Of a stretch of 64,000 bases of DNA, positions 52,905 through 64,000 are shown one piece after another (position 1 is the first letter of the stretch; each line of letters opens with the position of its first letter). The stretch comes from Chromobotia macracanthus (taxonomy: Eukaryota > Chordata > Actinopteri > Cypriniformes > Botiidae). The notes under the pieces were generated by a model that was not told the DNA's origin, searched no databases, and saw only the letters and a list, made by a program, of their open reading frames with translations. Where the stretch lies: the NCBI GenBank assembly GCA_036877525.1, contig JAZGTH010000074.1, positions 6,963,501 to 7,027,500 on the forward strand. The letters run 5' to 3'. The translations under genes were made by a program, and so were the position numbers.

Positions 52905-54362
52905 CTGTTGTTTGTGGTCTGAGGCTGGGTCTAAAAGCACATTGAGAAGCCTTGGCATTTGTGTGTTTTTCAGACTCTCCTGTAGCAAAACATTTATTAA
53001 CAGACATTTATTAACCCCCTGGAGTTGTATGGATTACATGCCGTATAGCCTACGCAGAGATCTGATCCACCAGAATCCATCAGAACTTTGGCAACATCTA
53101 CAAGATTCTTGAGCCTGGAGCATTCCTTTAACAGACTCACACTTTAGTCATGTCTCCCATTTTCTCCATCTGTGTCTATGTCTCAGGATCCACTCCACTG
53201 TATGATGCTATTGTTGTTGATCACTATGATAATGATGGGCAATTTATACCTATTCAAGAAAAAAGGCGATAACATGGAATAATTATAGTAATACAGAGCA
53301 AAGCAATGTTATGACCATCATAACAGTATTCCTGCACTTCTCAAATATCCTGTAGATGGAGCTGATTGTCTTTCATTAACGGAAGATCAAAGCGATTAAA
53401 ATTATGTATAATGTGAGTGAAAGGGCAAGTTTACTTCATCTCCATTCCAGAGAAACCAAATGTACAGTCTCCCTCCACACACACCACTCTCTGCTCTGCT
53501 GGGCCTGCTCCAAAACTGCTGCAATGGCAAAGCCTGGGCCCAACTCCATAGTGCCGAAAGTACCAGCATCTAACCTGTATGAAACATTTAAATTACATTT
53601 AAATAACTAGTTACTAGTCACTTAATAATCAGCAAATAATTTGTGAATACAGAACATCTCTGATTAAACCCCTTTCTCAGCAGCCCAATGGTAACAGACT
53701 GCATCATGTACTTCACAGACCTCAATATATCATCAGGAGCCAAAGGTATTAATTTTGTGTTGCCTGTATTTGTTTTTTTGACTCTCAAAGTGATACCACC
53801 TGTTGACTTGCACTTGACAGCTAAAAATCTTCTAAAAATGTTCTACTGAAGAAAAAATCACCAAAAATGTCACCTACACCTTGGGTGCCTTGAGGGTAAG
53901 TAAATTAACAGCAAAGTTTTGTTTTAGGGTTAACGATACCCACCTAATTGTTCTTTTTAGCATATTAACCTAATAATCTAATAAACAAACATCTAGAGTC
54001 AAACCCACCAACTATAAATATCTCACCTGTGTCGTGGGAGGTAGCTGAGCAGCATAGTACAGCTGATGTTCATGGTGCTGGCTCACCCCAGTGTCCAGTC
54101 ACCTCCACAAACTCCCTGACCTCCTTCTCCGCTCTGACATATGTTGCACCTGCACATCAGAGCAGTATTAGTCTAAGATCATCTGGATGTGCTGTACATG
54201 CCAAGTTAGCTTTGATCAGGACATTGCTTGTCACTGAAATATCTTGTTCAGTTTTAACAATGATCAGGGGCTTCTGAGCAACTCTGAAAAGCTGGACAAC
54301 CTGTGTGATCTCCTCATTGTCAGCCTGACTCACAGGGGGTGCAGGACAACAGGAAACAAACC
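52905..54362 (-). pseudogene. hacl1: Decayed hacl1 (2-hydroxyacyl-CoA lyase 1)
   Basis: Intact HACL1 is a thiamine-diphosphate enzyme of peroxisomal alpha-oxidation. Minus-strand exon remnants appear in gene order. 54250-54362 (PPVSQADNEEITQVVQLFRV, AQKPLIIV). About 54029-54150 (GATYVRAEKEVREFVEV). Possibly 53690-53740 (DDILRSV). 53435-53574 (LDAGTFGTMELGPGFAIAA, then GDCTFGFSGMEM only after a frameshift). About 53176-53249 (YKLPIIIIVINNNSIIQ, then one extra T and TAG where Trp is expected). 52905-52979 (ESLKNTQMPRLLNVLLDP). Several acceptor and donor sites survive. The N-terminal half, about ten residues of the second remnant and the final coding segment are missing. Position beside colq is the ancestral one. 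I cannot tell whether a working copy exists elsewhere. Confidence 0.88.
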
Positions 54363-56077
54363 TACAGCAACAGTGAGGCATGTGACCTTAAAAGCACTGA
54401 CCAAAGATATCTTTATGCAATGTTTGTACACAATGTTAGAACTTGCATTGAATTACTGGAAATTAAAATCAAGAAATCTGGCCAAAACATTTCAAGATCC
54501 AAAGAACCAAATTTATAGTTATTAAACAGTTATTTGTACGTAAAAATTTTACAAATTTAATAGAACAGGCAATAATAAACCATGACTTTTACATCATGTT
54601 GCAAAAATGTATTAACAATACAACACATACGACATGTTTATTTTTTTACTTACTGCAAAAGGACAAAAGTTTGAAATAGATGCTAACTTTGTAAGACTGT
54701 TTTCAAGGATAAAGATGAGAAACATTGAGAACTCATTATTGCAATAGACACAGCACCATATGAAAGTCACCTGAGCTTTGAGTGATTTAGCAATAAGCAA
54801 TATGATCCATTTCAGCCATTAACAGACCTGAAATTACTCCCCAACAGCTCTTTTTCAGTGGTATGTAGATAAAATAATATTGTATCTCCACCTGCTGGGT
54901 ATAAAGGGTATCTGGATTAAAATGCTGTACTTAGTCATTTTTACCTACCTGCCTGGATTCTTCACTCCTTAAATTCTGACTGGAATTTCTATTAGTTTGA
55001 TAATTAATTTAACCGGCAATGTATTTTTCATAAAGCATTTCTGTATATTGTCAAAGACAGCCTAATAATTCAGGGAGTTGCTAGTTTATCAACCAAAGTC
55101 CTAGTCAGGAGAATTCAATACCGAGATTTTTGGAAACATGACCTACAATGAAAGATGATGTTTTGCCATGTATTATTTTGTCAATAGTTTGACAAAAATA
55201 TGACAGTTCACAAATTAAAAACACAGTAAATCAACTTGGTCATTACAACTTAATAGTTTAAATTTTCAACTATTTTATGTAAGTTACAGCAACTCAAGAC
55301 CAGTCAAGATTACAAAGAGTAAGCGGAAATGACTTGTGCAGCCACATTGATTAAACTTAAAATTTTAAGGCAGCAAGGTTTTTTACAGTGTAAAATGTCC
55401 AGTATATTGCTTTCTGTTCATATGCATGAAATGATCCACTACACTAAAATATAAAGCAAAAGTGAGACAGTATTCTTTTACAAATACGATTTGCAACAAA
55501 AAATGCTTTTTGCAACCACTTATCCAATCATTTGCAAACCATCCTAAATGTTTTTTTAATGTGATTTTAATTCTTAATAAAAATAATTTCCTAAATACAA
55601 AGAACCTACATGAAATTGTTTATGAAATTTGTGTTTGATTTGATGTTTGTCTCCTGATATTAAAAGAGTATTCAATTTTTGCCCTATTTCACCTAATGAC
55701 CCAGTTTTGCTGTACCTATCCTATAAAACTCTAAAACCTATCCTAAAATAAATGTCATGCTTTGCTTTTATGAACTGTTTTTGTTGAACAGTTTACTATT
55801 TACTATATTTTTGTTTCAAGGAATTTAAAATATAAAAAATATTATATTCATAATTTAACCATAATTTTGCCTCAGCTATTGATAAAGAAAACAGAGAAAA
55901 GGGAAACAGTCAGAAAATTGTTTTTCTGTGCAAGAATTTTTACTGTGTAGGTCTTTACAGACATAATGACTTTGTGTGTAATAATATGGTAACAATTACA
56001 TAATGACACAATGACTAACATTTCTCAAACAGATACATCATACATTTAAATCTTGAACGATAAAAGGAAATCTTCAG
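54363..56077. other. AT-rich intergenic stretch; 5' hacl1 exons not found
   Basis: I looked on the minus strand for the N-terminal HACL1 exons and saw none. No other gene is recognised. Confidence 0.5.
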
Positions 56078-56841
56078 CTAAACATCATAAATGTCATTGT
56101 GTAGAAAGAGGTTGTATTTGTCATAGCCGATATTCTCCATATTGCTGTTTTTACTTTCCTTCACATTTGTTTTCCTGCCCATAGTTTGAGCTTCCCTCTC
56201 TCTGCCATCAAGATACGACTGCAGAATCTGAAAAAACTGAAAATTCATAAGAACATGAATTTAAGATGTGGCAAATCTAGTTAAAAAATAACTGCATTAT
56301 AGTCATTCCATTATTAAAACAATACCCTGAAACAAAGCTGAAAATAAATGAAAAGAAAGACAAGAAATCTCTGACTGTCAATAATATGTACATATGCTCA
56401 TAAGTATAAATTCTGGTTGCATGAAAGTGGTCATGCATAATTATTGTTTACTAAATACATTTATCTAAAATGGTCGACATAGTGTTGCAACATCAACAAT
56501 CACAACATTTACGGAAATGAGTCTAAGTCTAAACTTGCTTTACATTTTTTTCAAAACAAACAAAAGTGTATATTGTGAGAACAGATAGATCAAGTGATAC
56601 CAAGAGAAACCATGGATCAAAACAACTCACCAGGGTCCTGCTCTGGGGGTTGCTCAGAGATTTCCACTCATCTGCGTTTGAAACATTCGACTCAACAGGG
56701 ACCATCAGTAGTGTCATCAAAGCCAACAGTGTCAACCTGGCCACAGAACACACACAGACAGATCACAATCACAGCATGAAGCCTCTCAACTGTCACCTGT
56801 CTCAGACCAAAACAAAATCTTAACCTGCAGAAAACTCACAT
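56078..56841 (-). CDS. Small secreted peptide precursor, unrecognised family
   Basis: I do not recognise this gene. Best model, minus strand: exon 1 ends at 56840 with the first two bases of ATG, then 56631-56736 and 56078-56227, giving 85 residues. All four splice sites are GT-AG, and the donors read GTGAGT. The N-terminus MLTLLALMTLLMVPVES is a convincing signal peptide. The mature region has no cysteine. It contains LQSYLDGREREAQTMGRK, a possible Gly-Arg-Lys amidation/cleavage site, and ends NLFLHNDIYDV. A TATA box lies upstream. An alternative start without splicing exon 1 (ATG at 56751-56753) would give MCSVARLTLLALMTLL. It may be a peptide hormone or other secreted peptide. It occupies the interval where BTD lies in human, but shows no similarity to BTD. 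Confidence 0.6.
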
Positions 56842-56916
56842 GTTTGCAGTGCCTGTGATGGCTGGGGTCAGTATGCCGTTGCCTTGCCTCTGTTTCCAAA
56901 AAGCCTGCTCCGCCTG

Positions 56917-56924
56917 CTTTTATA
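56917..56924 (-). promoter_or_regulatory. TATA box of the small secreted peptide gene
   Basis: TATAAAAG on the minus strand lies about 76 bases upstream of the split ATG, a normal spacing for a strong TATA promoter with a short 5' UTR. Confidence 0.6.
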
Positions 56925-56929
56925 CACAG

Positions 56930-59900
56930 TGTATGGACTATATCATACAGGAACAATTTGCACCCTCTAGCAAATTAGCATTTCTTTTCTGTTCAAAGAA
57001 AACCTGGACCATCACTGAGTGCCATAATTGATATAATTAACTTACCTTATTGCGTCATCATGGCTCCCTTAGAGACATACAGCTCAGAATAGCCTCTATA
57101 ATGACACAGTATTTATGGATTAACCTTTATAGGGGCATAATGAGTGCTAAAAGCACCGGATGTATTTGTGAAATACAGGAATTAAAATTAAAAGAAATTT
57201 TAATGAATACGCTACAGGCAGAATGTGCCAAAGTTCTTGCCTTAGAGCAACTTGGATATCATATCCCACTGAGAACAAAATTGGGCAATTCCGGGCAGTA
57301 CTGACTTTGAGTATTTAGTAATTTTATTCCATTTTTCCATTTTTGCCATTTGTGAACTCTATATATACTATAGCCCAAAATGATTTAAAAATCTGCTTTC
57401 TTTAAAAATCTGTTTTCTTTAAAAGTTCATTTATCATGTGCAGTCCCTCTTTTTTTTGTTTTGATGAGTTTACTAATATTCTAAAATGTGGAATTAAATA
57501 CTAATAAAGAATGAGCAAGTGTTTTAAGCATGGTGTCGTTGACTACTGGATTAACCCTGAAAACTGAACTTGCCTTTTGCGCAATTCAGTGGACATTTAG
57601 AAGAGGCAACATCACTATCTTTTGAAAAACGTGACCACAAACACCTTCACCTTTTGTGTGACAATTTTACGGCGCTACTTAAGTGGACAAATTACATTGG
57701 ACTGCAAGGCACTTATTTCAGGAGTGCCTTCATTTTGGACAAGGGCAGTTCTAGGGTCGTTGAATTAGATCCGGGGCTTAGCCCAGAAACATCCACGTAT
57801 GTATCAAGTGGCATTATTTTTTTTAAGTATATAAATATTTAATAATGTGTTTATATATAAACACACTATTTCTGAAATATAATAAATATTTAAGATGTGT
57901 TTTGAAATAACTCACAATGACACACGTTAAGTCTGCCACAAATCAAATCGTTCATATAATGTCTCTGTGTGAGTTTGTGGGTCCTAGGAACATTGCGGTG
58001 CGCAAACGTTATATACCCACAAATGCAAAACAGACACAATCAGAAATATAATAATATGATTAAAACAAAATCTATATTTCTTTCTTAACAGGGGTAGGGC
58101 CGTTCAGTAACAAATACCCTAATTTGACAGATGTCGAGATATAGCTGAATTACAATAAATTATACTGTAAGTTACAGATACCTGAAGCTGCATCCTTCGG
58201 TTAAAGCGATGACTTTCTCTAAAAATGTTGTCCATTTTAATTTTCCATATGAATTGATCTACTCGCGTACTCACAAACGCACAGCCAGTCTTTACACAAG
58301 AGTAGGTCTGCGGTTCGGTTCTAATTGAAATTATTTTAATGATAAAATAAAACTTAGCGATGATACGTACCAGGCATACTAATATAAACAACCCTGGTAC
58401 CGCTCCTGATTTTGGATAATAGTATAAATTACTACTTGGCTGAGGTGGAGTCTGGAGTGCCTGGCAAACAAACATAGCTGACAAATATTTAAAAATCTGT
58501 ACATTTGTATATATTTATATATTTTATTAAATGTTTTAATTTTGGATTATTAACACATTATTGTCATTTGACAGTTGGTTTAAACAAATATCAAAAACAC
58601 AAATGTGTTTCTAGTAAAAGCTGCTTTATATTTCAGCTATAATTTCAAATGATTTAATCTCTCATTTTACATTTCTTCCAACTATTTAATCAGATACTAT
58701 TGTTTTTACAGTCAGTCAGAAATTAGAAAGATTACGCAGAAAGATTTTCGACAAACACTGAATTCAGAAACCCTATACTCTACACAAAGGCAGTATTTGT
58801 CTATTTTTGGACACATTCCTGGGAACCTTCAATCTCATTATAAGAGCTTCAAAACTTGTCAAAGCCTGCTTGGTAAGTCCACAAATTGAGAAAAACTGTT
58901 TCCACAAATACCTGTTACCCACTACAAAAACACATCCCTATGGTCACTAGTTGGTGTGGTTAGTTTGTCAAAATGGTCCTAAAACACAAAGTTTAAATCA
59001 TTTAAAAGACAGATGAAAATTAATGGCTCAACTTATGATGCTGGTCTAGGCAGCCTAAAAAGGGAACTTGGTGTTCATGCAGTTATAATTCAGTAACAGT
59101 TTGTTAGTTTAACAGCAGGCATAACTGGACAAAAATGATTCAAATGACTCAACTCATTTATTTAATCAACCATAAAATATACATGAATCTCTTATTCCGA
59201 GTCAGGGGAAGCAATGACCATCCACTGCACCAGTTTGAACAGGAAAGCAGTTGAAGCTGTTATAAACATTTCCAGTTTCAATAATTCCAAAATCAAAGTT
59301 CAAAAAGAGACAAACACAGGTTTTCTGACAGGCCATCACAGAATAATTGAGTGGTTTTGTTTGCCAAATCAAAACGAGCATACCTGCCCAAATATGTAAT
59401 GTTAATAAGAGCCAGAAAAAAATATATATTTATATTCATATATCAACATACAAAGAGTTCAAACGCTGTTCTACCATTGGTTTACACAGTGTTCCTCATC
59501 CTGGAGCAAATGCTGGGAGCCGTTTGCCTCCGTTCATGTTCAGTGCTTTTCACAGACGTAGTGTTGGGTAACTTCTTGTACAACGTAAATTTGTTCTTCC
59601 AAGCTGCCCCTTCCTTCCATACAGTAATTTATGAAGGCACAAAATGATGATGAAATTATGTAAAGTAAAAATAAATACCAAAGATAAAAAGAATAATTTA
59701 TCCTAAAACTGAAGATGTAGAGAGATTTTAAATTCACTCAAGCTTGTGACCGAAAGCCTTACAACACTCATGTCCTTGCATTTTCAAAACTATTGAAACT
59801 CTGATTTCCTTTTTCCCACCCAAGGTACAGAGAAATTGACTGGTATTAAAATCGCATTTTAAAAAATAAATCATTTTTTCCCCCAAAGTTGTAAATGATC

Positions 59901-60334
59901 AATTCAGAAGTGCACACTAACTTGAAACTGTTGAAAGCATTACAATTATCCCAGTCTTTAGTAGGAGACAGTTTCAAACCCTCCCTAACAATCTTGAAGT
60001 AGCTGAAAAGATCTGAATCCCAAATCACGACAGTGTCAAACTGCCTGTGCAAACATTGGTCCCAGGCTGTTGATTCTTGTTTTGTTATTGCCATATTGGG
60101 TCCGCTCACCAATCTGTTACATTTGTGTGGGTGAAGCAGAGTACTGTGAGATATCTGCTAAAGGACAAGATGTACTGACAGAGGTTGAGCTGATGGATGA
60201 GAGGCCAGAAAGGCCAGCCTGCTGCACCCTGTCTGTACGTTTGTGTGTGTATGTTGCATTTTGAGACTCTTTAAGGCTCTGCGGAGTGGCTGGCCGCTTG
60301 GTATGTAAGACAAGATGTGCGTCTCTCCTCCGTC
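56930..60334. other. Region between the small peptide gene and ankrd28; includes ankrd28 3' UTR
   Basis: The right portion is expected to be ankrd28 3' UTR on the minus strand. Two open frames stand out, at 57570-57842 (+) and 58119-58484 (-), but neither has a recognisable domain. No BTD coding sequence was seen. Confidence 0.5.
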
Positions 60335-62799
60335 TCAGTAGGTCTCTGAGTCAGAGTCATTCAGCTCATCGTCCTTGTAGAAACCACCATGGCGGCCGAT
60401 GCTGTTAAAACTGCAATAGGAGCTGTGTTCAGAGCGGAGCATGGGCAGACTGTCGAATGTAATGCTTTTAGTGGGGTTGGTGTAGTGATTGATAGCGCTG
60501 AATGTGAGGCTGGGCACCGCCCCTCCGCTGGGGGACACTGGCATCATGGTGGCCAGGATTAGCGCCAGGCAATCTGCCACATCTTTGTTTGGAGCACAAG
60601 CCAGTGCAGGAGTGTAGCCTATCAGAGACATTTCAGTGTGAAACATCAGAAGCATGTACACATGAAGCTAAAAAATGATAAGTACCAATGTAACCAATAT
60701 AGATAATAAGGATAAGATAATTAGAATAATAAGGATATAAAAGATTAATGCTTACCATTTTCATCCACAGCTAGCACACTAGCCCCCTTAGCTAGAAGTT
60801 CTTGGACGACCACAGTTAAGCCATTTCTAGCAGCCACATGCAGAGGCCTACAAGATGACATTATCAGGCTTAAAATCCTTATTTGTACATCCAAATCCAT
60901 CTCTCTCTCCATCTCAGAGAGAGAGAGAGCGAGAGAGCGAGGCATGTTTAAACAACATATGTTCATATATTTGTTTAAGTGCTAAAATGTTATGTGCTGC
61001 ATGTACGTTTGTAAAGCTGCATTGGTAGAGTTGATGAGGTTCCTGTCTGTGATCTTCTCCAAGATCAACAAGGCACTGGTTTCATGGCCCTACAGAGATC
61101 AAATGAAACACACAATACATTTCTAATGAAGACCAGCAGCCATACTAGCATCACAAGACAATGATGGGTGTAACAGTATTCAAAACCAAATCAAAAAACC
61201 ATGATACGCCACTCAAGGTATATATCGTGGTACTTATGGCATACCAAACGCCCCCGTCTCCTGTTGCCCCGACCCAGCCCTAGCTCATTGTTGAGGTTGA
61301 CCTCACTTTACCCTGTCACAAAGTTTTCTTCCTTGACATTTGATAATTTCATAATCAGGGCGAATGAATCAGTGCTCTCTTTGAACTGTGGCTCAAAAAC
61401 TATGATATAAACTGAATGTGGCATCAGATGTATCGTTACACCCCTACAAAACAGATTAAAGATGATGAAAAATTGGTAACTAATATATCAGAGAAAGTCA
61501 CACACAGTAGTCTTCACCAGCTTCAAAATGCAATCCAGAGACAAGGAAAACAAAGGAGAAAACACTGACACAATGGAAACAAAACTCTGAAGTGTGAGAC
61601 ATTGTGTCACTCCTATCATGCACCATGGGCTGGACCCAATTCAGCAGAATACACTTTATATGAAGAGCCAAGACAAACAAAAGAACCGAGAGTGAGTTTC
61701 TTACCTTACTGCAGGCCAGATGGAGCGCAGTGTTTTTATTGGCATTCTGCAGTGTGAGGTCTGCTTTTGCACTGCTTACCAATACCTCTGCCAAACACAG
61801 AAAGGGCATCATGACACACCCGCACAAGCAAACTCATCAGCTGAACTTTAAACTTGAAAACCACATCAGTTTCTGAACTCTCACCAACTGCATTAGTCTG
61901 GCCGTTCTCAGCAGCCATCATGAGGGGAGTTTTTCCTGCAGCATCCACACAATTCACCTGTGCATTATGACCCAGAAGGAGCTGCAGACACTCCACATGG
62001 TCTGTGAAAGCTGCAGCATGAAGTGGAGACCTTACAGAGAGAGAAACAATTACAGTCTGAATCTCAGCCACAAAAACACCTCAAGGGTTTAATAATCATG
62101 TACACATAATTGTATATTGCAGACATTCTAATATGCCGGACTGGGTGGTATGACAATGCAAAGGTAGAAAACTACAGCATACACAAAGAACTCTATTGCA
62201 GACAAGTGTTTTCCACATGGGCAGCTTTGTTGATTATAATAGGGGCTATTTATTTTTGTGCTTTGTTGGTCTGCTTGGCAATTGTGAATAGCCTACAAGT
62301 TACACTGAGAAATTTTACAATTTTGTGCAATTACACAATTCATAGTTTGTGATATATCTGAACTCAGGTAATACATAGTAAAGCTGCTGTTTTTTTTTTT
62401 TTTTTTATTTTTTTTTTTTTTTTTTTTTTTGTTTTTTTTTTTTTTTTTTTTTTTTTTAGGTTGTTACAAAAATATCTTGGATTGCATAAATTCCAAACAA
62501 AAATGAAAAAAAAAAAAAAAAAAAAAGGTTAAATCTTATTGGGTTGAATTTCCAAGAGCAAAACAAAATACTATATCGCAACACAGTTCATAGTAAAAAA
62601 AAGTTTTTTGTCATACTACACAACCTTTAATCTGGCAAATATGTGTAAAAGATATGAACAATTATTACTTGCATATTTACCTGTTAAACTGAAAGCAAAA
62701 ACTGAAGGGAGTTACCTGTTTTTAGAATCAGTTGAATTGACGATGGCAGAACCCAGAGTGTCTATCAACATCTCAGCTGCTCCTTCATTGTCATTTATA
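60335..62799 (-). CDS. ankrd28: ANKRD28, ankyrin-repeat regulatory subunit of protein phosphatase 6; C-terminal part
   Basis: Scaffold that joins PP6 with its SAPS subunits. Six 3'-terminal coding exons, minus strand: 62716-62799, 61885-62030, 61705-61787, 61007-61089, 60756-60847, 60335-60618. They give 256 residues plus one base of an incomplete codon; human ANKRD28 is about 1053 residues, so the 5' part lies right of the window. Ankyrin repeats are clear: SPLHAAAFTDHVECLQLLLG, TPLMMAAENGQTNAVEVLV, NTALHLACSK, and PLHVAARNGLTVVVQELLAK. The non-repeat C-terminus ends DELNDSDSETY, as I recall for human ANKRD28. Linkage to colq separates it from ANKRD44 and ANKRD52. Introns contain a MITE, opposed poly-T/poly-A tracts and a large CA minisatellite. 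Confidence 0.95.
61166..61446. mobile_element. MITE with GGGTGTAAC termini (hAT-like)
   Basis: The left end reads GGGTGTAACAGTA. The right end, TGTATCGTTACACCCC, is GGGGTGTAACGATACA on the other strand, so the ends are inverted repeats. The element is about 280 bases, has no transposase, and lies in an ankrd28 intron. The GGGGTGTAACG terminus is a common fish hAT-type signature. Confidence 0.7.
62389..62526. repeat. Poly-T tract (about 70 bp) followed by poly-A tract (19 bp)
   Basis: A near-pure T tract at 62389-62457, interrupted by single A and G bases, is followed after about 50 bases by an A tract at 62508-62526. The two could pair in RNA or single-stranded DNA. It lies in an ankrd28 intron. 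Confidence 0.9.
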
Positions 62800-62836
62800 C
62801 TGAAGATCATAAAAACAGCTTCAATACCCAACACAC

Positions 62837-64000
<1,164 letters not shown>

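Noticed and set aside
58119..58484. 121-codon minus-strand frame
   Set aside because: It is AT-rich, with no known domain, no supporting splice sites and implausible composition. It may be chance.
56930..60334. Possible biotinidase (BTD) gene, expected here from human order
   Set aside because: I looked for nitrilase-domain motifs on both strands and saw none.

Overview
This window is vertebrate nuclear DNA, almost certainly from a teleost fish. It has split genes with GT-AG introns and teleost-type repeats: tRNA-headed SINEs and an L2-like LINE end sharing the tail motif AAGTCGCTTTGGATAAAAG, hAT-like MITEs and long TA/CA microsatellites. One MITE (near 40.8 kb) and one SINE (near 43.9 kb) resemble elements I associate with cypriniform fishes, so a cyprinoid is my best guess, but this is inference. 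I identified genes by reading translated exons against remembered human proteins. Exon joins were checked by splice sites, codon phase and total length divisible by three.

Layout. 1-7.46 kb: no recognised coding exon; SINE, microsatellites and degenerate repeats, probably upstream sequence or first intron of the next gene. 7.46-24.18 kb (+): chn2 (chimaerin 2), with SH2, C1 and RhoGAP domains; only the first coding exon is missing. An internal alternative first exon at 16.9 kb encodes the beta1-chimaerin N-terminus, and a perfect CTCF-type motif sits upstream of it. 25.58-26.15 kb (+): prr15. 28.14-29.29 kb (-): fkbp14, complete at 211 residues. 29.80-36.74 kb (+): plekha8 (FAPP2), complete at 555 residues, head-to-head with fkbp14 across about 0.5 kb containing a palindromic CRE. 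42.97-51.42 kb (-): colq, complete, 17 coding exons, 452 residues. 52.9-54.36 kb (-): decayed exons of hacl1. 56.08-56.92 kb (-): a small gene for an unrecognised 85-residue secreted peptide precursor. 60.34 kb to the right edge (-): the last six coding exons of ankrd28, followed by over 1.1 kb of CA-rich minisatellite filling the intron upstream of its 84-bp exon.

The order chn2-prr15-fkbp14-plekha8 matches human 7p14-p15, and colq-hacl1-ankrd28 matches human 3p25. Having both together fits an ancestral linkage that mammals later broke. The genes do not form one pathway: they cover Rac-GTPase signalling, ER collagen folding, Golgi glycolipid transfer, anchoring of acetylcholinesterase at synapses, and a phosphatase-6 scaffold.

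Most notable: the hacl1 remnant in its ancestral place with a frameshift, a one-base insertion and a stop codon; the unidentified peptide gene with a TATA box and a Gly-Arg-Lys amidation-type site; the UG-rich intronic array carrying dozens of 5'-splice-site-like motifs beside a frame-neutral ankrd28 exon; and the preserved beta1-chimaerin promoter exon.
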